This document shows positions 21,649-32,171 of a DNA stretch of 64,000 bases, in pieces. This stretch comes from Nephrocerus scutellatus (lineage: Eukaryota > Arthropoda > Insecta > Diptera > Pipunculidae): positions 136,306,277-136,370,276 of the forward strand of contig OX352761.1 in assembly GCA_947095585.1 (NCBI GenBank), in the 5' to 3' direction. Both the position numbers and the translations under genes were made by a program. The notes under the pieces are model-generated. The model made no database searches. It saw only the letters and a program-made list of their open reading frames with translations, and was not told where the DNA came from. How positions within the stretch are numbered: position 1 is the first letter of the stretch; the number at the start of each line of letters is the position of its first letter.

Positions 21649-22112
21649 TTTTTGTGGTAAATGATTCTGTTTTATGTTCTGGACTGGTGAATTAGATAAC
21701 AAATGATGAGAAGATATTTTGGAAGCTGCAAAGAAACAAAATGATTTGTTTGATTAGTTAAATTAAAATTTCATTACGTGAAACAAACTATATCGCAAGG
21801 ACATTATTTATTATTTAGGAATCGGGTGAGTTCAATGTCAAAAGCAGAACAAACAAATTCGCACATGGAAAAGAAGAATAAAAAATAATTACCAGCAGTT
21901 TTCTATGCATTAATTAAGATTAAATATTTTATAAGTGACTAGTAAATTAATTTATTGAGTTTTAACGAGATTGGCAAAAGCTTGTATTGGATTTTTGTAT
22001 TTTTTGCGGATATTTTTGTTAGACACAAGCGAAGTTACTTTCTGAAGACGAATTATATTTATATTGATAGTGATTAAGTAAAACTATTCAACCTCAAACT
22101 GATATGGTTTTA
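21649..22112 (-). promoter_or_regulatory. Elp6 5' flank with probable 5'UTR intron
   Basis: On the minus strand TTTGTTTCTTTGCAG, a good splice acceptor, lies about 80 bp upstream of the Elp6 start. A possible donor (GCTG/GTAATT) lies near 21890-21897. I cannot place the transcription start. No other feature is seen before the LINE relic. Confidence 0.4.
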
Positions 22113-22605
22113 CCGTGATAGGTTAGGTTAAGTTAGGTTAGTGAACCGACACAATTAGAGCTTCGTATGAAGCTAGGTAGACTACCAATTTCAATGTTGA
22201 TGAGATCATTAGTGTCGTTGTAGAAAAAAGCTCCCATATGGAGTTGACGCTTTGGGGAGAGGGCTGGACAAGCACAGAGAAGATGGACGATGGTCTCCTC
22301 CTCCTCCTCCTCATCCATGCAGCTTCTGCATAACTTATTCGAGAAGACTCCAAGTCTTGCTGCATGCCTGCCTATAAGACAGTGTCCAGTGATGACACCT
22401 ACAATGGCACCGATGAGCGATCTTTTTTGAGAGATCAAACACGTTTCGCATCCAGCCACCAACAGACCACCTACAAGTTAGCTTTTACATTAGCATCCCG
22501 CTTTAACAAGAATTTGCATGTAGCGATTGGTATGCCTATAGAACCATATTCAGGTAAGAGTTCCTTGCTTGGCGAGTTCGTCAGCCATACAGTTTCCCGG
22601 CAATG
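22113..22605 (-). pseudogene. RNase H and tail of a LINE (copy 3)
   Basis: The minus strand encodes Pro-Gly-Asn-Cys-Met-Ala-Asp-Glu-Leu-Ala-Lys-Gln-Gly-Thr (end of an RNase H domain), a frameshifted linker, then Gly-Val-Ile-Thr-Gly-His-Cys-Leu-Ile-Gly-Arg-His-Ala-Ala-Arg-Leu and Cys-Arg-Ser-Cys-Met-Asp-Glu-Glu-Glu-Glu-Glu-Thr-Ile-Val-His-Leu-Leu-Cys. The 3' end is a CCTAACTTAACCTAACC tract near 22120-22137. This is the longest of three copies of this tail. At 22605 it abuts a different LINE. Confidence 0.85.
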
Positions 22606-23760
22606 ACAAGCAGGAAACCTTCCTACGATTTTCAAGCGAATTTATTGATTTCGCAATGTTTACGTCACCGATGAGTCTTATCACACGATTTTGTATTCTA
22701 TTTAGTTGATGTAAAGTAATTTTAGGCGCACCAGACCAGACAATTGTACTCAAGTTTAGGGCAAATAAAAGACTTGTAGATAGTAGCCAGATCAGAGGGA
22801 GTGAAATATTCTTGCACCGGGTTAAAAAACCTAAACATTTCGCAGCATTTTTGGCGAAGGTAAAAATGTGGTCATTCCAACGAAGCTTGTCGTTAACCGA
22901 GAATTGCGAGATTTTCAGTTTCCTCGATGCAAGTGCCATTCGTGGATAATGGCATGGGATTTAGGATTCGGTTAGACGACAGGAGACAGCATTGGGTTTT
23001 GGAAGCGTTAAATTCTACTCGATTGTTTTCTCCCAATTTTATTATGCCGTCCAGATCAGAATTTAACGTGCTTAAAATTCTTAATTGTTTGAGTTCCACA
23101 TGAGAAGTGAATGGACGTTCCTCAAACTTATAAGAGAAGCTTAAAGTGCTGTCATCAGCGAAAGAGTGAATTGGATTAGAAGTAATGGACAGAGATCTTT
23201 AATAAAAATGATAAAGAGCGTCGGAGACAGAACAGAGCCCTGAGGAACGCCAACATTTATCTGGTGTATTTTGGGGAACACCGGCGCTTATTCGGTTAAC
23301 ATTGGGTTTGAAACCGTCCAATATAACCTGGATTTAACGGTCAGAAAGGTAGTTACTAGTCCAAAGAAGCAGGGTCTTATTAATTCCATAGGCATTCATT
23401 TTCGACAAAAGAGCTTGATGCCAGACTCTGTCTAATGCCTTGGAAATACCGAGTAAAACAACTTTGCTTTCACCAAATTTGTGAATAGACTGGTTGCACT
23501 TTTCAGTGAGATAAGCCATCGGTCACCTGTAGAACGTTGCCTATGAAAACCGTACTGCTGGTCGCTAAGGATTTCACGTGGTTCAAGGTATTGCATAGTC
23601 TTACGATTGATCAGCGTCTCCATGAGCGCAATGGGTAATACATAAGCTTATAATTGATCAGCATTTCCATGACCTTAGAAAGTATGGATATTAGCACAAT
23701 GGGTCGGTACGAGGAGAAAGATGGTGGTTCGCCTTTTTTAGGAACAGGCTGAAAAGTAAG
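22606..23760 (-). pseudogene. LINE reverse-transcriptase relic without RNase H
   Basis: RT blocks in order on the minus strand: Ser-Ser-Tyr-Arg-Pro-Ile with Ser-Lys-Val-Met-Glu, Leu-Ser-Asp-Gln-Gln-Tyr-Gly-Phe-His, Ile-Ser-Lys-Ala-Leu-Asp-Arg-Val-Trp-His-Gln-Ala-Leu-Leu, and Val-Gly-Val-Pro-Gln-Gly in a shifted frame near 23240-23255. Then come Lys-Thr-Gln-Cys-Cys-Leu, a thumb with Leu-Arg-Trp-Asn-Asp-His-Ile, and Leu-Glu-Asn-Arg-Arg-Lys-Val-Ser-Cys-Leu-Ser-Leu. It carries frameshifts and a local duplication of the Met-Glu-x-Leu-Ile block (about 23590-23680). The clade is probably jockey- or CR1-like. Confidence 0.85.
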
Positions 23761-23869
23761 TATACAAAAGTACAAAAAATACAAAAATACCTTTTGTTTT
23801 TTGTATCAGAAATGTTTTTTGTTTGATGTAACGCACCCGTTGCTGAAAGCGTAAAACAAATTTCGTTTT

Positions 23870-24000
23870 TGACAGAAAAATTGACGCTTTAAAGTGAGTT
23901 TAGCCGTATGGTGCTAACCACAACTTCCATTTGAACTATAGTCGACCCACTCATTTTTTCTCGCACGGCTATAGTCTAAATTCTCCATTATTAATTAATA
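23870..24000. repeat. Dispersed repeat, inverted partner at 51830-51960
   Basis: GCTAACCACAACTTCCATTT, ACTATAGTCGACCCACTCA and TCTCGCACGGC occur in reverse-complement form at 51890-51950 with a few substitutions. No coding content. Confidence 0.6.
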
Positions 24001-24269
24001 ACTAATTAAACGTTTAGAGTGTAAGCAACAGCTTAAAAGTGGCTGCGACCTCTGCAACTTCACCACTCTACTAGAAAAGTCTAAAAGAGAGAAATTTTCG
24101 TAAATACAGGTGGGACAAAAGTAATGTCATAATGTGAATCTGCCATAATTTTTGCAAATGGCGTCATATCTCATTGTAGACAAATAGAGAATCGTTAACA
24201 ACAAGTAATGGAGCGATACACACTTGAGGAACGCGGAACTATTGTTAATTGTTAATTGTTAATTTTTTA

Positions 24270-25155
24270 AATTCTCTATATTAACTTCACTTGCCCGTGG
24301 GTCGGTCGTCGGTCGGTCGTCGGTCGTCTGTCGTGGATTCTTGCGATCAATTTTTAACCCACTTCCCATGGCCCGATTTTATTGAAATTTTGCACACATG
24401 TGTATTTCCGGAGACAACACTTTCTATTAAATTTTGAGGCCCCTCGGGCTGCGGGGTCGGGGGGCTCCCAAACAAAAATTTTAAAAAAATTTTCTTCAAA
24501 TTTTATACACATGTGTATACCCAATAAACAATACTTTTTCGAAAATTTGGTAGTGATCGGGTCCCGGGTTCGGCCGCAAGGCCCTTATACATTTTTTAAA
24601 TATTTATACTGGCATCAGATATTCGTCGCCCTTTATGGACTGTGTGCGGTGTGTGCTGCGCAGTCGGCTGCGCTGCATGGTTTTAGTGGTGGAGAGAGAG
24701 AGAGAAATCTTAGCTCACGCACAAATGAACCCAGCAAATGAAACGAGACATAAATGTTTTATGCTTAATTCAACTTACATTTTTATTTACTGAATTGTAT
24801 TTTTATTGATGTCGTTTTTTTTTGTTGTCGATATCAACTTACAGATAGAACAACAAGTTTTCACAATATTCTGTCATTTCGCGTTTTCATAAATTAGTTC
24901 AGAGCAGTCAAAGAGTTCTCAAGATAACTGCTCGTGTTTCTTATTTGCTCAGAGTATGAGCGTGCTCTACGTGCTCAGAATAAAATGATCTGAGCATTTT
25001 CAATTTTAACATCTGATGTCAAATGTCTGTTTCGATGATTTTCTCCTACAATAAAAATAAAATGGCCCAGGATCGAGGGGCTCCCATATCAATTTCTGCG
25101 ATTAGAGAATTTAGATGAAAAATTTTAATTTTTATGGGTTGTTTTTTTTATTTCT
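24270..25155 (+). repeat. TCTATATTAAC-family repeat (copy d, long form)
   Basis: It starts TTCTCTATATTAACTTCACT and is followed by a (CGGTCGT)n tract, TCTTGCGATCAATTTTTAAC, GCACACATGTGTATTTCCGG and GGGCTGCGGGGTCGGGGGGC. A second ACACATGTGTATACCC block follows. It ends with GAGAATTTAGATGAAAAATT and TTTTTATGGGTTGTTTTTTT near 25145, the same 3' end as copies b and f. The interior (24600-25080) is longer than in copy b and includes (GA)n at about 24692-24705. Confidence 0.72.
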
Positions 25156-27201
25156 AACAAAATGGCAGCCAATTATGAAATTGTCACCTTGTACGCAGGT
25201 GAACACATTCAACGTGCTAGCTGCAACCTATTATATTTTTTATCATTTTTCTGAACTTTTTTCATTGACTAGTCGCCGGAATTGAGATTATTGCTTCTTT
25301 CGATTTGCAGTTTGCAGAGTAGAGTTCAAATTTCTCTCGCGTGGTTTTGGTTTGACGTTTTATTTGCAAACTATATTGAGAGATTGAGATAAAGATTGAG
25401 ATTAAGATTGATTATAGACTCAAATTCTCTGTGAATGTCGAGCCCTTGTATGGTTAAGGCGACGTATCAGACAGAAAAACGTTGCGTTTCGTGGAGGTAA
25501 CAAATTTTAAAACACACCTTCGAGACAATAGAACACAGCATATTCTAAGAAAACTTTTACTCTCGACAACAGTTTCAATAGGAAATGGACCTTGTGCACA
25601 AATTTTTCCTGGCTGATATTGTACACCAAAGGGGCTTTTTAAAAGAAAATAATTATGAGCAGAGGAACACATATGTATACGTACATAAACAGCTATGACT
25701 TATCTAATCAAGGTAATACGTCAGGTTGTTTGCTTTCTTATCAGCACAGTCTGCTTACCATAATAACACCCTCATTCAACTGAGCAGAGATGTTCTTCCC
25801 AACACTGCACATATTTAGTAAACATACAGAAGTATTAAATAGGAACGCATAAAAAGTGTCCCATTCATCGAACTACAAGTTGTGTGTCTGTACACCCTAC
25901 TGTCAGCCCTATAGTGATAATATTCGTTTGCAACGTCTTAAGAAAAGTTTCGACTGATTGACGAACTTTTAATCTGTTCTAAGTTCATCTATCTAATGTC
26001 GTATTTTTTTTTGTTTTAGCAATATACACTCGAGCTCAGATTTTTTCTCACAAAAACGAGTACGAAAGCCGAGAATCTTTTGTTTATATTTTTTTGTTGC
26101 ATGTGTTGTTGTTTTAGTAAAAAAACAAACAACTTGAAAACCAAAAAATCAATCTGCGCCAGATTTTTTTAAAAAAAAATACGATATTAGAATTATTTCC
26201 TAAAATCCTATGAAGCTCTTGCATACTAAATAAATACAATGCCATCCAAAAGCCTTTGTGGGGAATTTGCAATATGCACATAGCTGATATTTTATGCCAT
26301 TTAACCCCAAATGTCATACCTATCCTGCCCAAAAGTCAAAAATCTCTATTCAACGTCCCTTATGTAGTCGCAATGTGTATCATGGTCGATAGTGCCGATG
26401 TAAATCCTCATTTGTTATTTTTTTCTTATCTAATAGAACTTTTTCCACCCGCGCGGCGACCACAACAACACAAGGTTAAGTTTATCTGGAAACTTTTTTG
26501 TATATTTATTTTATTTTTATTTTTATGTGGTGTTTTGTATATAAAACAAAAATGCTATTTCTTGTTTGCAGTATATACACACAAACACACAGAATTATAT
26601 CGCGCATTTTTTATAAAAATAAATTCTTCAATTTGCTTACTAGCAGCGTATTCTGGGAGCCTAGTAAGAAAATTTCTCATTGCCACTTTCGCTGCAGGGT
26701 TGGTAAGTTTAAGGCACTCTCTAGACTGCTACTGGGAAATTGTTTGACGTCATCCGACACGGAAGGGTCCCTTTTAATGTTAATGACTGACAAGCGTTAT
26801 TAATTGCATCGATGCATTAAACAAAAAACACATTGCAGTCAGGAAAAAGTCAAGTATTTTTTTTAAGTCCCACACACAATGATTGTTTTCCTCCCAAAAT
26901 TGTACTTTTTCTTTTTAAAAAAAGTAAAATAAAGGAATTCTTTGAGGTCGATGGGATTTTAAAAAAAAAATAAAATTCGAACAACGCAACAACGCAAAGC
27001 AACAAAAGTATGTCACGAATAACAAGAACAATATTTGTTTCCTAGGCATAAAGTAATAGCTTTACATAGCACCACAGGAAATAATTTCAAAAGATGACAA
27101 ATTGCATGATATTGATGGTCACTTGCCAAGTTTGTTAAGCAACATTGTGTTTTCAAAAAATGAACCACCGACCCATTTTTCAGTCTTATATTTTCAATAT
27201 A
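25156..27201. other. Gene-free stretch with one duplicated segment
   Basis: 26030-26117 (CTCGAGCTCAGATTTTTTCTC, then GCCGAGAATCTTTTGTTTA and TTGTTGCATGTGTTGTTG) has a close copy at 42977-43070. A frame open from 26256 to 26747 starts with TTG and has no recognisable domain; I do not call it a gene. Confidence 0.45.
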
Positions 27202-27265
27202 GGTGCCGTGCCTCTTGTGGTTAGTGCGTTGGACTTTGCCTTAGCTATTTTCGTGTCCTGGCTCA
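27202..27265 (+). mobile_element. SINE head relic (copy 4)
   Basis: GGTGCCGTGCCTCTTGTGGTTAGTGCGTTGGACTTT (read in two halves) parallels the head at 61765 (GGGCGCCGTGGCTCTAGTGG, TTAGTGTGTCGGACTTC). The B box is lost. It is a degenerate fragment. Confidence 0.5.
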
Positions 27266-28211
27266 CTATAATAACTGAATGAATGAACTGAATGCAAGTG
27301 AACTTGTTAGGTTGTAACTTTTGCGAGGTAAAGTGCTAAGAAACAATGAATTTAAATTTACAATTACAATAAATTAACAATGAGTTTATATTTAAATAAA
27401 TTATTTTTAGAGAAGAAAGGGAAGTCCTCAATTATTGCTTCATTCAAGCACATTGCATGAAAGAAACTGATTGGCCTGAAAGTTAAACCAAATTCAGACT
27501 AACCCAGAGACAATTGCCATTAAGGAACTGTTTGTTTATGTATTAAGGTAGTCTGTTTTACAAAAACAACCGCGCATATTAATTCGCAAATACTCGTATT
27601 TTCTATTGGAAATGTCCCCGTGATAAGACGGTGTGGCATTGGCACGCACGTGTCGCGTATTTATTTGTTTTTCAGTCAGCAAATCGTACCAAGGATGAGA
27701 ATGAGAGGCCTGAAAATTTGCTACACAATTTGTTTAAGCGTGTAAATCCCATTTAAATATTCTCACATCGTAGGCCGTTAATATTATGTTAAGAAGTCTA
27801 ACAGAGCTATAGGAATGACAACAAACAAAGTGCCAAGGTGTTGTGATTAAGGATGAAGTAAAGGGACGGAATTTCACGATATTTTTAGACTGAATTTGTG
27901 TAGGGTTCGACACGGCTCTGTTTAATTAGGATATTCCGAGTTAAGTTGCGTGTCAGGAATGTGTTTGTATGGTTATTTATGATGTATGCAATTAAAAATG
28001 AATGTCACATTTTCTTTGGTGATAGTTGGAGAATTTGACAATTTTATTAAGAGATATTATGTACGGCAATTCAAAATAAGTAAAAGGAATTAAGATTAAA
28101 AATTACTATGACTACGTGTTTACACAATTTCGAACCACTGAAGTCGAAAAAATTAAATTTCTACTCAGTGACTATATTCGTAACTTGTGGGTCTTCAATT
28201 AAATTGAGCTA
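27266..28211. other. No gene seen
   Basis: AT-rich intergenic sequence with no domain, tRNA or repeat that I recognise. Confidence 0.4.
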
Positions 28212-28676
28212 CTGAAGTGAAGAGACTGTTCGATTGGTATTCTTCACTTTAGATAAATGTCAATTGCTGCGTTGCTTTGGCTAATCCAGCTTGGCTTACA
28301 ACAACAATCGCATAAGCATAAAGCCGAAAATAAATCCAAAAAGTTTTTAGGATTTAAAACTAAAGCCATTTTATAGTTATAGCGCTCACCGTAAGGCGGT
28401 GATAAAGCGACATGAAGCCGAAGTAAATAAAAATGTTCAGGATTAAGGAAACTAAAGCCATTTTATAGTACTGGTGCTCACCGTAAGGCGGTAAAGCCAA
28501 AAGCTGTTGCTTTGTAAAGCCAACCCGGCTTTGCCAAAACAACGCAGCAAATGTTACTCATCTGAAGTAACTACACGAGCAGAACACCTCTTCACTTCTT
28601 CAGTTGCCTAATTTCGCCCAATTTTTAACTGAAGTGAAGAGTTGTCAATCGAACAGTCTCTTCACTTCAGATACAG
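28212..28676. mobile_element. MITE-like element with long inverted ends and an inner duplication
   Basis: The left end CTGAAGTGAAGAGACTGTTC continues GATTGGTATTCTTCACTTTAG. The right end reverse-complements to CTGAAGTGAAGAGACTGTTC then GATTGACAACTCTTCACTTCAG. The similarity extends inward to TTGCTGCGTTG(C/T)TTTGG, giving arms of about 90-150 bp with insertions. The centre holds two tandem copies (about 28320-28405 and 28415-28500) with ACTAAAGCCATTTTATAGT and GCTCACCGTAAGGCGG. No coding frame. Confidence 0.8.
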
Positions 28677-28701
28677 CTACATATACTTAGTTTCCCTGGC
28701 T

Positions 28702-28965
28702 GAGTTAACCCAGGGTTAACTCGAGTTATTATGCATGGAAACGCAAATTCGAGTTTGTTTCGTTAAACCCAAATTAACTCCACACCAATCTGGAGCGGTT
28801 GAGTTAGGTTTAGCTGACATTTCAACAAACAACAACAACAACGACTCTGCCAAAAAAAATTCTACTTAGTTCATGGAAACGCTACGAGTTAGCGCCGCTA
28901 AGATATTAACTCGACGAAAACCTAACTAGATTCAAACTCGGTGCATGGAAACGTAGTATAATTCA
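28702..28965. repeat. Palindrome plus three spaced GCATGGAAACG motifs
   Basis: GAGTTAACCC-A-GGGTTAACTC at 28702-28722 is a perfect 10-bp-arm palindrome. CATGGAAACG occurs at about 28735, 28874 and 28952, each near a GAGTT or CTCG block. GAGTTA/TAACTC words recur through the segment. It may be a further short inverted-repeat transposon. There is no gene. Confidence 0.55.
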
Positions 28966-29039
28966 GATAATTCAGTCCAATCGAACGCGGATTAAATTTC
29001 AGGCTTGTTAAATGGTTAGTTTTAACGTGGCAGTCAGTT

Positions 29040-29590
29040 GTATCACTCGTGTTTTGTGTTTCAATAAAATAAAAAAGGACAATATCGATCCGTAATTCAC
29101 TTTTTTATGGACAAATATGCGAAGGAATAAAAGTGAAGTTGGATGCTGCCTATGTGGACCCTTCACCATCTTTGACAACCTTTAGATATTGGTTCAACGA
29201 ATTAAAAGTGGTCGTACATCTGTTTTTGATTAGGAGCGGCTAGGCTACTCGGCAGACGTTGTTACCGGTCCACGATTCTCGCTGATCGCCGAACTAAAAT
29301 ACGCGAAGTAATAGATGCCGTAAGCATGTCGTACGGAACGGCAATTAATATTTTAAATGATAAATAAGTGTGAGAAAAGTGTCGGTCCGATGGGTGCCTC
29401 GATTGCTCACAGTAGGCAAGAAGCGGATAGGGCTGTCATTTTCGAAGCAGTGTTTGGATCTTTTTATGCGAAATTCGTAGTAGTTTTAGCGTAGAGTCGT
29501 CATCGTTGATGAATCCTGAAAACATTATTATACGCCAGAGACCAAGCGACAGTGTGGATTTTTCGGGTGAATCTGCTTCCAGTAGTTTTT
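29040..29590 (+). pseudogene. Mariner-type transposase relic
   Basis: Plus-strand frames give Phe-Arg-Tyr-Trp-Phe-Asn-Glu-Leu near the helix-turn-helix. Further on, across frameshifts, come Ala-Asp-Arg-Arg-Thr-Lys-x-Arg-Glu-Val, Met-Ser-Tyr-Gly-Thr-Ala-Ile-Asn-Ile-Leu-Asn-Asp-Lys, Arg-Trp-Val-Pro-Arg-Leu-Leu-Thr-Val, and finally Val-Ile-Val-Asp-Glu-Ser followed by Thr-Pro-Glu-Thr-Lys-Arg-Gln. This is the order of mariner (irritans-like) transposases up to the first catalytic Asp. The C-terminal half is missing and many frame breaks are present. Confidence 0.75.
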
Positions 29591-29599
29591 AAACTTTAA

Positions 29600-29950
29600 A
29601 CTTGCAATGGATTAGATGCGCTGTCTGACTATATATCAAGAACTGTAAGACTTGATCTACAGTCTGAAATCGTCATTTCGGTAGGCGATTTCAATGTACA
29701 CAATTCTAGGTGACTTTGCCATTTAGGCTTGACAACTTCAAAAGAAAGGCATGTTGAGTTATTTGCTGATTTAAACAACCTAATTCAGTCTCTAAATGAG
29801 TCCATTAGAATACTTCGCATTGTATCAGCCTTAAATTTTTTTGAACTCTCATCCTATTTAATAGCGTCAGTGTATTATTATATCTAGTCTTTCCGGATCA
29901 TCTAATTATTATTTGGCAGTACTAACTGGTACTGGTGGTGTTGATGACAT
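29600..29950 (+). pseudogene. LINE endonuclease-domain relic
   Basis: The plus strand reads Glu-Ile-Val-Ile-Ser-Val-Gly-Asp-Phe-Asn-Val-His-Asn-Ser, the conserved Gly-Asp-Phe-Asn motif of apurinic-like endonucleases in non-LTR elements. A Gly-Leu-Thr-Thr-x-Lys-Glu-Arg-x-x-Glu-Leu-Phe-Ala-Asp-Leu-Asn block follows. Stops interrupt it. It abuts the mariner relic. Confidence 0.7.
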
Positions 29951-30025
29951 TTCTGATACGAACACGAACATCATTTATGATGAGTTCATCCCTTTCACTA
30001 AGTATGTCAAGCCGAAGGATAATTT

Positions 30026-30160
30026 TTACAAAAACTGTTGTCACCGGAGATACAAATGTGGCTTAGTGAAGTGGGTTAAAAATTAATCGCAAGATTCCAC
30101 GAAAAAAAAGAAACAATAAAATTGACAAACAAACCCACGTGCAGTGAATATAGAGAAATT
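30026..30160 (-). repeat. TCTATATTAAC-family repeat (copy e, 5' part)
   Basis: In minus orientation: TCTATATTCACTGCACGTGG, TGGAATCTTGCGATTAATTT, TTAACCCACTTCACTAAG and TCCGGTGACAACAG. It lies just downstream of the first tRNA-Ile. Confidence 0.65.
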
Positions 30161-30189
30161 GAAAAGAATATAATTAAAAAAGAGAGAGC

Positions 30190-30263
30190 TGGCCCATGGG
30201 GGGATCGAACCCACGACCTTCGCGTTATTAGCACGACGCTCTAACCAACTGAGCTAATGGGCC
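30190..30263 (-). tRNA. tRNA-Ile (anticodon AAT), copy 1
   Basis: Minus strand, 74 nt. The acceptor stem GGCCCAT pairs with ATGGGCC; the A box is TAGCTCAGTTGG, the anticodon loop CTAATAA has anticodon AAT, and the T arm carries GGTTCGATCCC. The discriminator is A and there is no intron. A T6 run just downstream on the minus strand (30176-30181) is the Pol III terminator. Apparently identical to the gene at 30812-30885. Confidence 0.97.
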
Positions 30264-30811
30264 ACGATGACGGCGCATGGTTTAGAGCGTTATTTAATGT
30301 GACAAAAATGAATGTGAAAAACATGAATGTGATTTCTCTTGCACAAAGATTTGTGCAAACTGAGATAACATTAATTCACAACGTACGGTATAAAATCTAC
30401 TAAGCCATTAAAAAATTGTACTTGCAAATTGTATTTGCAAAATCTTAAATGCACACTTATGCGGTGCATTTTATTCTATAAAATGTAAATAAAACCATGA
30501 CATAAACAAAATGAGTTAAGTTTATTCAATGCATTACGCTTTACCGATGGTATAAATAATTTACCCACAGTATGTGGAATGGCCCAATTCTGTATTTCCG
30601 CATTTATATGATATACGAGTAAAGTCTTTTTAAGACACATGTGCATAGACATCTCATCTTTTCCTCCCCCTAATTTCCCAACGACAACACAGTATGTACT
30701 AAGCATTAAAAGGGTTACAAATCCCTTGAAAATGTGTACATAAAAAAAGTAAATTATTAAAAAATGATTATTAAGTATTTTTATTAGGAAAAAAATTTCA
30801 AAAAAGAACCA

Positions 30812-30885
30812 TGGCCCATGGGGGGATCGAACCCACGACCTTCGCGTTATTAGCACGACGCTCTAACCAACTGAGCTAATGGGCC
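30812..30885 (-). tRNA. tRNA-Ile (anticodon AAT), copy 2
   Basis: The 74-nt sequence matches the copy 620 bp away base for base by eye, in the same orientation. The flanks differ, so this is not a recent large tandem duplication. A T-run (about 30800-30805, minus strand) follows the 3' end as terminator. All cloverleaf pairs are intact. Confidence 0.97.
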
Positions 30886-31814
30886 AAACTGACGATTGCG
30901 TGACAAAAGCATTACAAAAAAAATACTCATAATAAACTAAACGTAAAATAACAAAGCTCGCGAAAATATGTTGGTAAACTTAGGTATGTACATTTATAGA
31001 AATTTATTCAAAATCAATATTTACCCAGTTTTATTATATCTTCTTGTTTTTGCACACAATAATTGCATAAAATGGCAAAACTGATAAATGATTTAACCCA
31101 GTTTTTATAAAATTAGTTTCAAAGTTGATAATTAATATTGGTTTATGAGTTGTATAAATACATAAACAGTTAATGTATGACGCTAGTTCGAATTGACAGG
31201 CAAAAAGTTAGCAACCGATAGCAATTTATTATCAGTTGTGCAATTTATTTTGTATTTTATCACAGAAATTTAAAACGTACGAAAATTTGAATTAACAGTG
31301 CAATTTTTAACACGGTAAAGCCGGGAGGGCAGGACCGGACCCCGGTTGTAGAGCCAAATATGATGATGAAACCCCATCAAATTGTTGTTAATTAACTTAA
31401 AACAATTCCACTGGCAGATAGAAGTGCATTGACCCAAAGTGAAGAAAACTTTCCACTATTTCAGCACAATATAGATCCAAATTGTAGATTTTTCGTGGAT
31501 CGAGGAAGAGGTATTCGTCGTAATTCGAGCGTATTATTAAAGACAATTAGAAATTCGGGACAAGTATTTCAGAAGTTCGATGTACGATCAGTGCTTTTCC
31601 TTTGTAGTGGAGAAGCGGCGAACGACGATGATATCACAATGAGTTACATTTATTGTACTTGGGGATTAAAAAGGCTTTAGTTAGAAATTGCATTAGTTTA
31701 GGATAATGAGCAAGAAAATTATTCATCATATGAAGTCACATTCCTGTAAAGGGTAGTGTGTGACAAACAACATTTTGGAAACAAAATTATTGTTCCTCAT
31801 TCATTTACCGTTGA
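30886..31814. other. Intergenic; one unidentified open frame
   Basis: 31396-31680 (plus) is open for 94 codons with no ATG near its beginning. It includes Asn-Cys-Arg-Phe-Phe-Val-Asp-Arg-Gly-Arg-Gly-Ile-Arg-Arg-Asn and ends at TAG 31678-31680. It is more protein-like in composition than its surroundings, but I do not recognise it. It might be an exon, a retrocopy piece or a transposon remnant. Confidence 0.3.
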
Positions 31815-32171
31815 GAAAAAAAACAACCCAAAAAACTAAAAAAAATTTTTCATGTAAATTCTCTAATAACCGGAAGATGAATTCCACTATAAATGCAGAA
31901 AAACAAAAACAAATGCGAAGCACTGCAAACCAACCACAAAACAACGCCAATCGTGAAGATTATTAAAAAAAAATTTGTATGAGAACCACAAGACTCCGCG
32001 GCTTGATCATTCCCAAAATTAAATAGAAATACACATGTGTGCAAAGTTTCAATAAAATCTGGCTTTGGGAAGTGGGTTAAAAATTGATCGCAAGATTTCA
32101 CCATCAAACGACAGAACGGTATCGGGAGAACGACAGAACGACAGAACGACGCGTAGTTAATATAGAGAATT
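31815..32171 (-). repeat. TCTATATTAAC-family repeat (copy f)
   Basis: Minus orientation: TCTATATTAACTACGCGTCG, a (GTTCTGTC)n tract, TGAAATCTTGCGATCAATTT, GCACACATGTGTATTTCTAT, then the 3' part shared with copy b (GCAGTGCTTCGCATTTG, GCATTTATAGTGGAATTC). It lacks the segment equivalent to 17110-17170 of copy b. Confidence 0.8.

Noticed and set aside
26256..26747. 163-codon frame on the plus strand
   Set aside because: It starts at TTG rather than ATG, is dominated by Phe/Ile/Leu/Tyr as expected from AT-rich sequence, and shows no motif.
30476..30856. 126-codon minus-strand frame overlapping the second tRNA-Ile
   Set aside because: Its first third is the tRNA gene read as protein and the rest is AT-rich random text.
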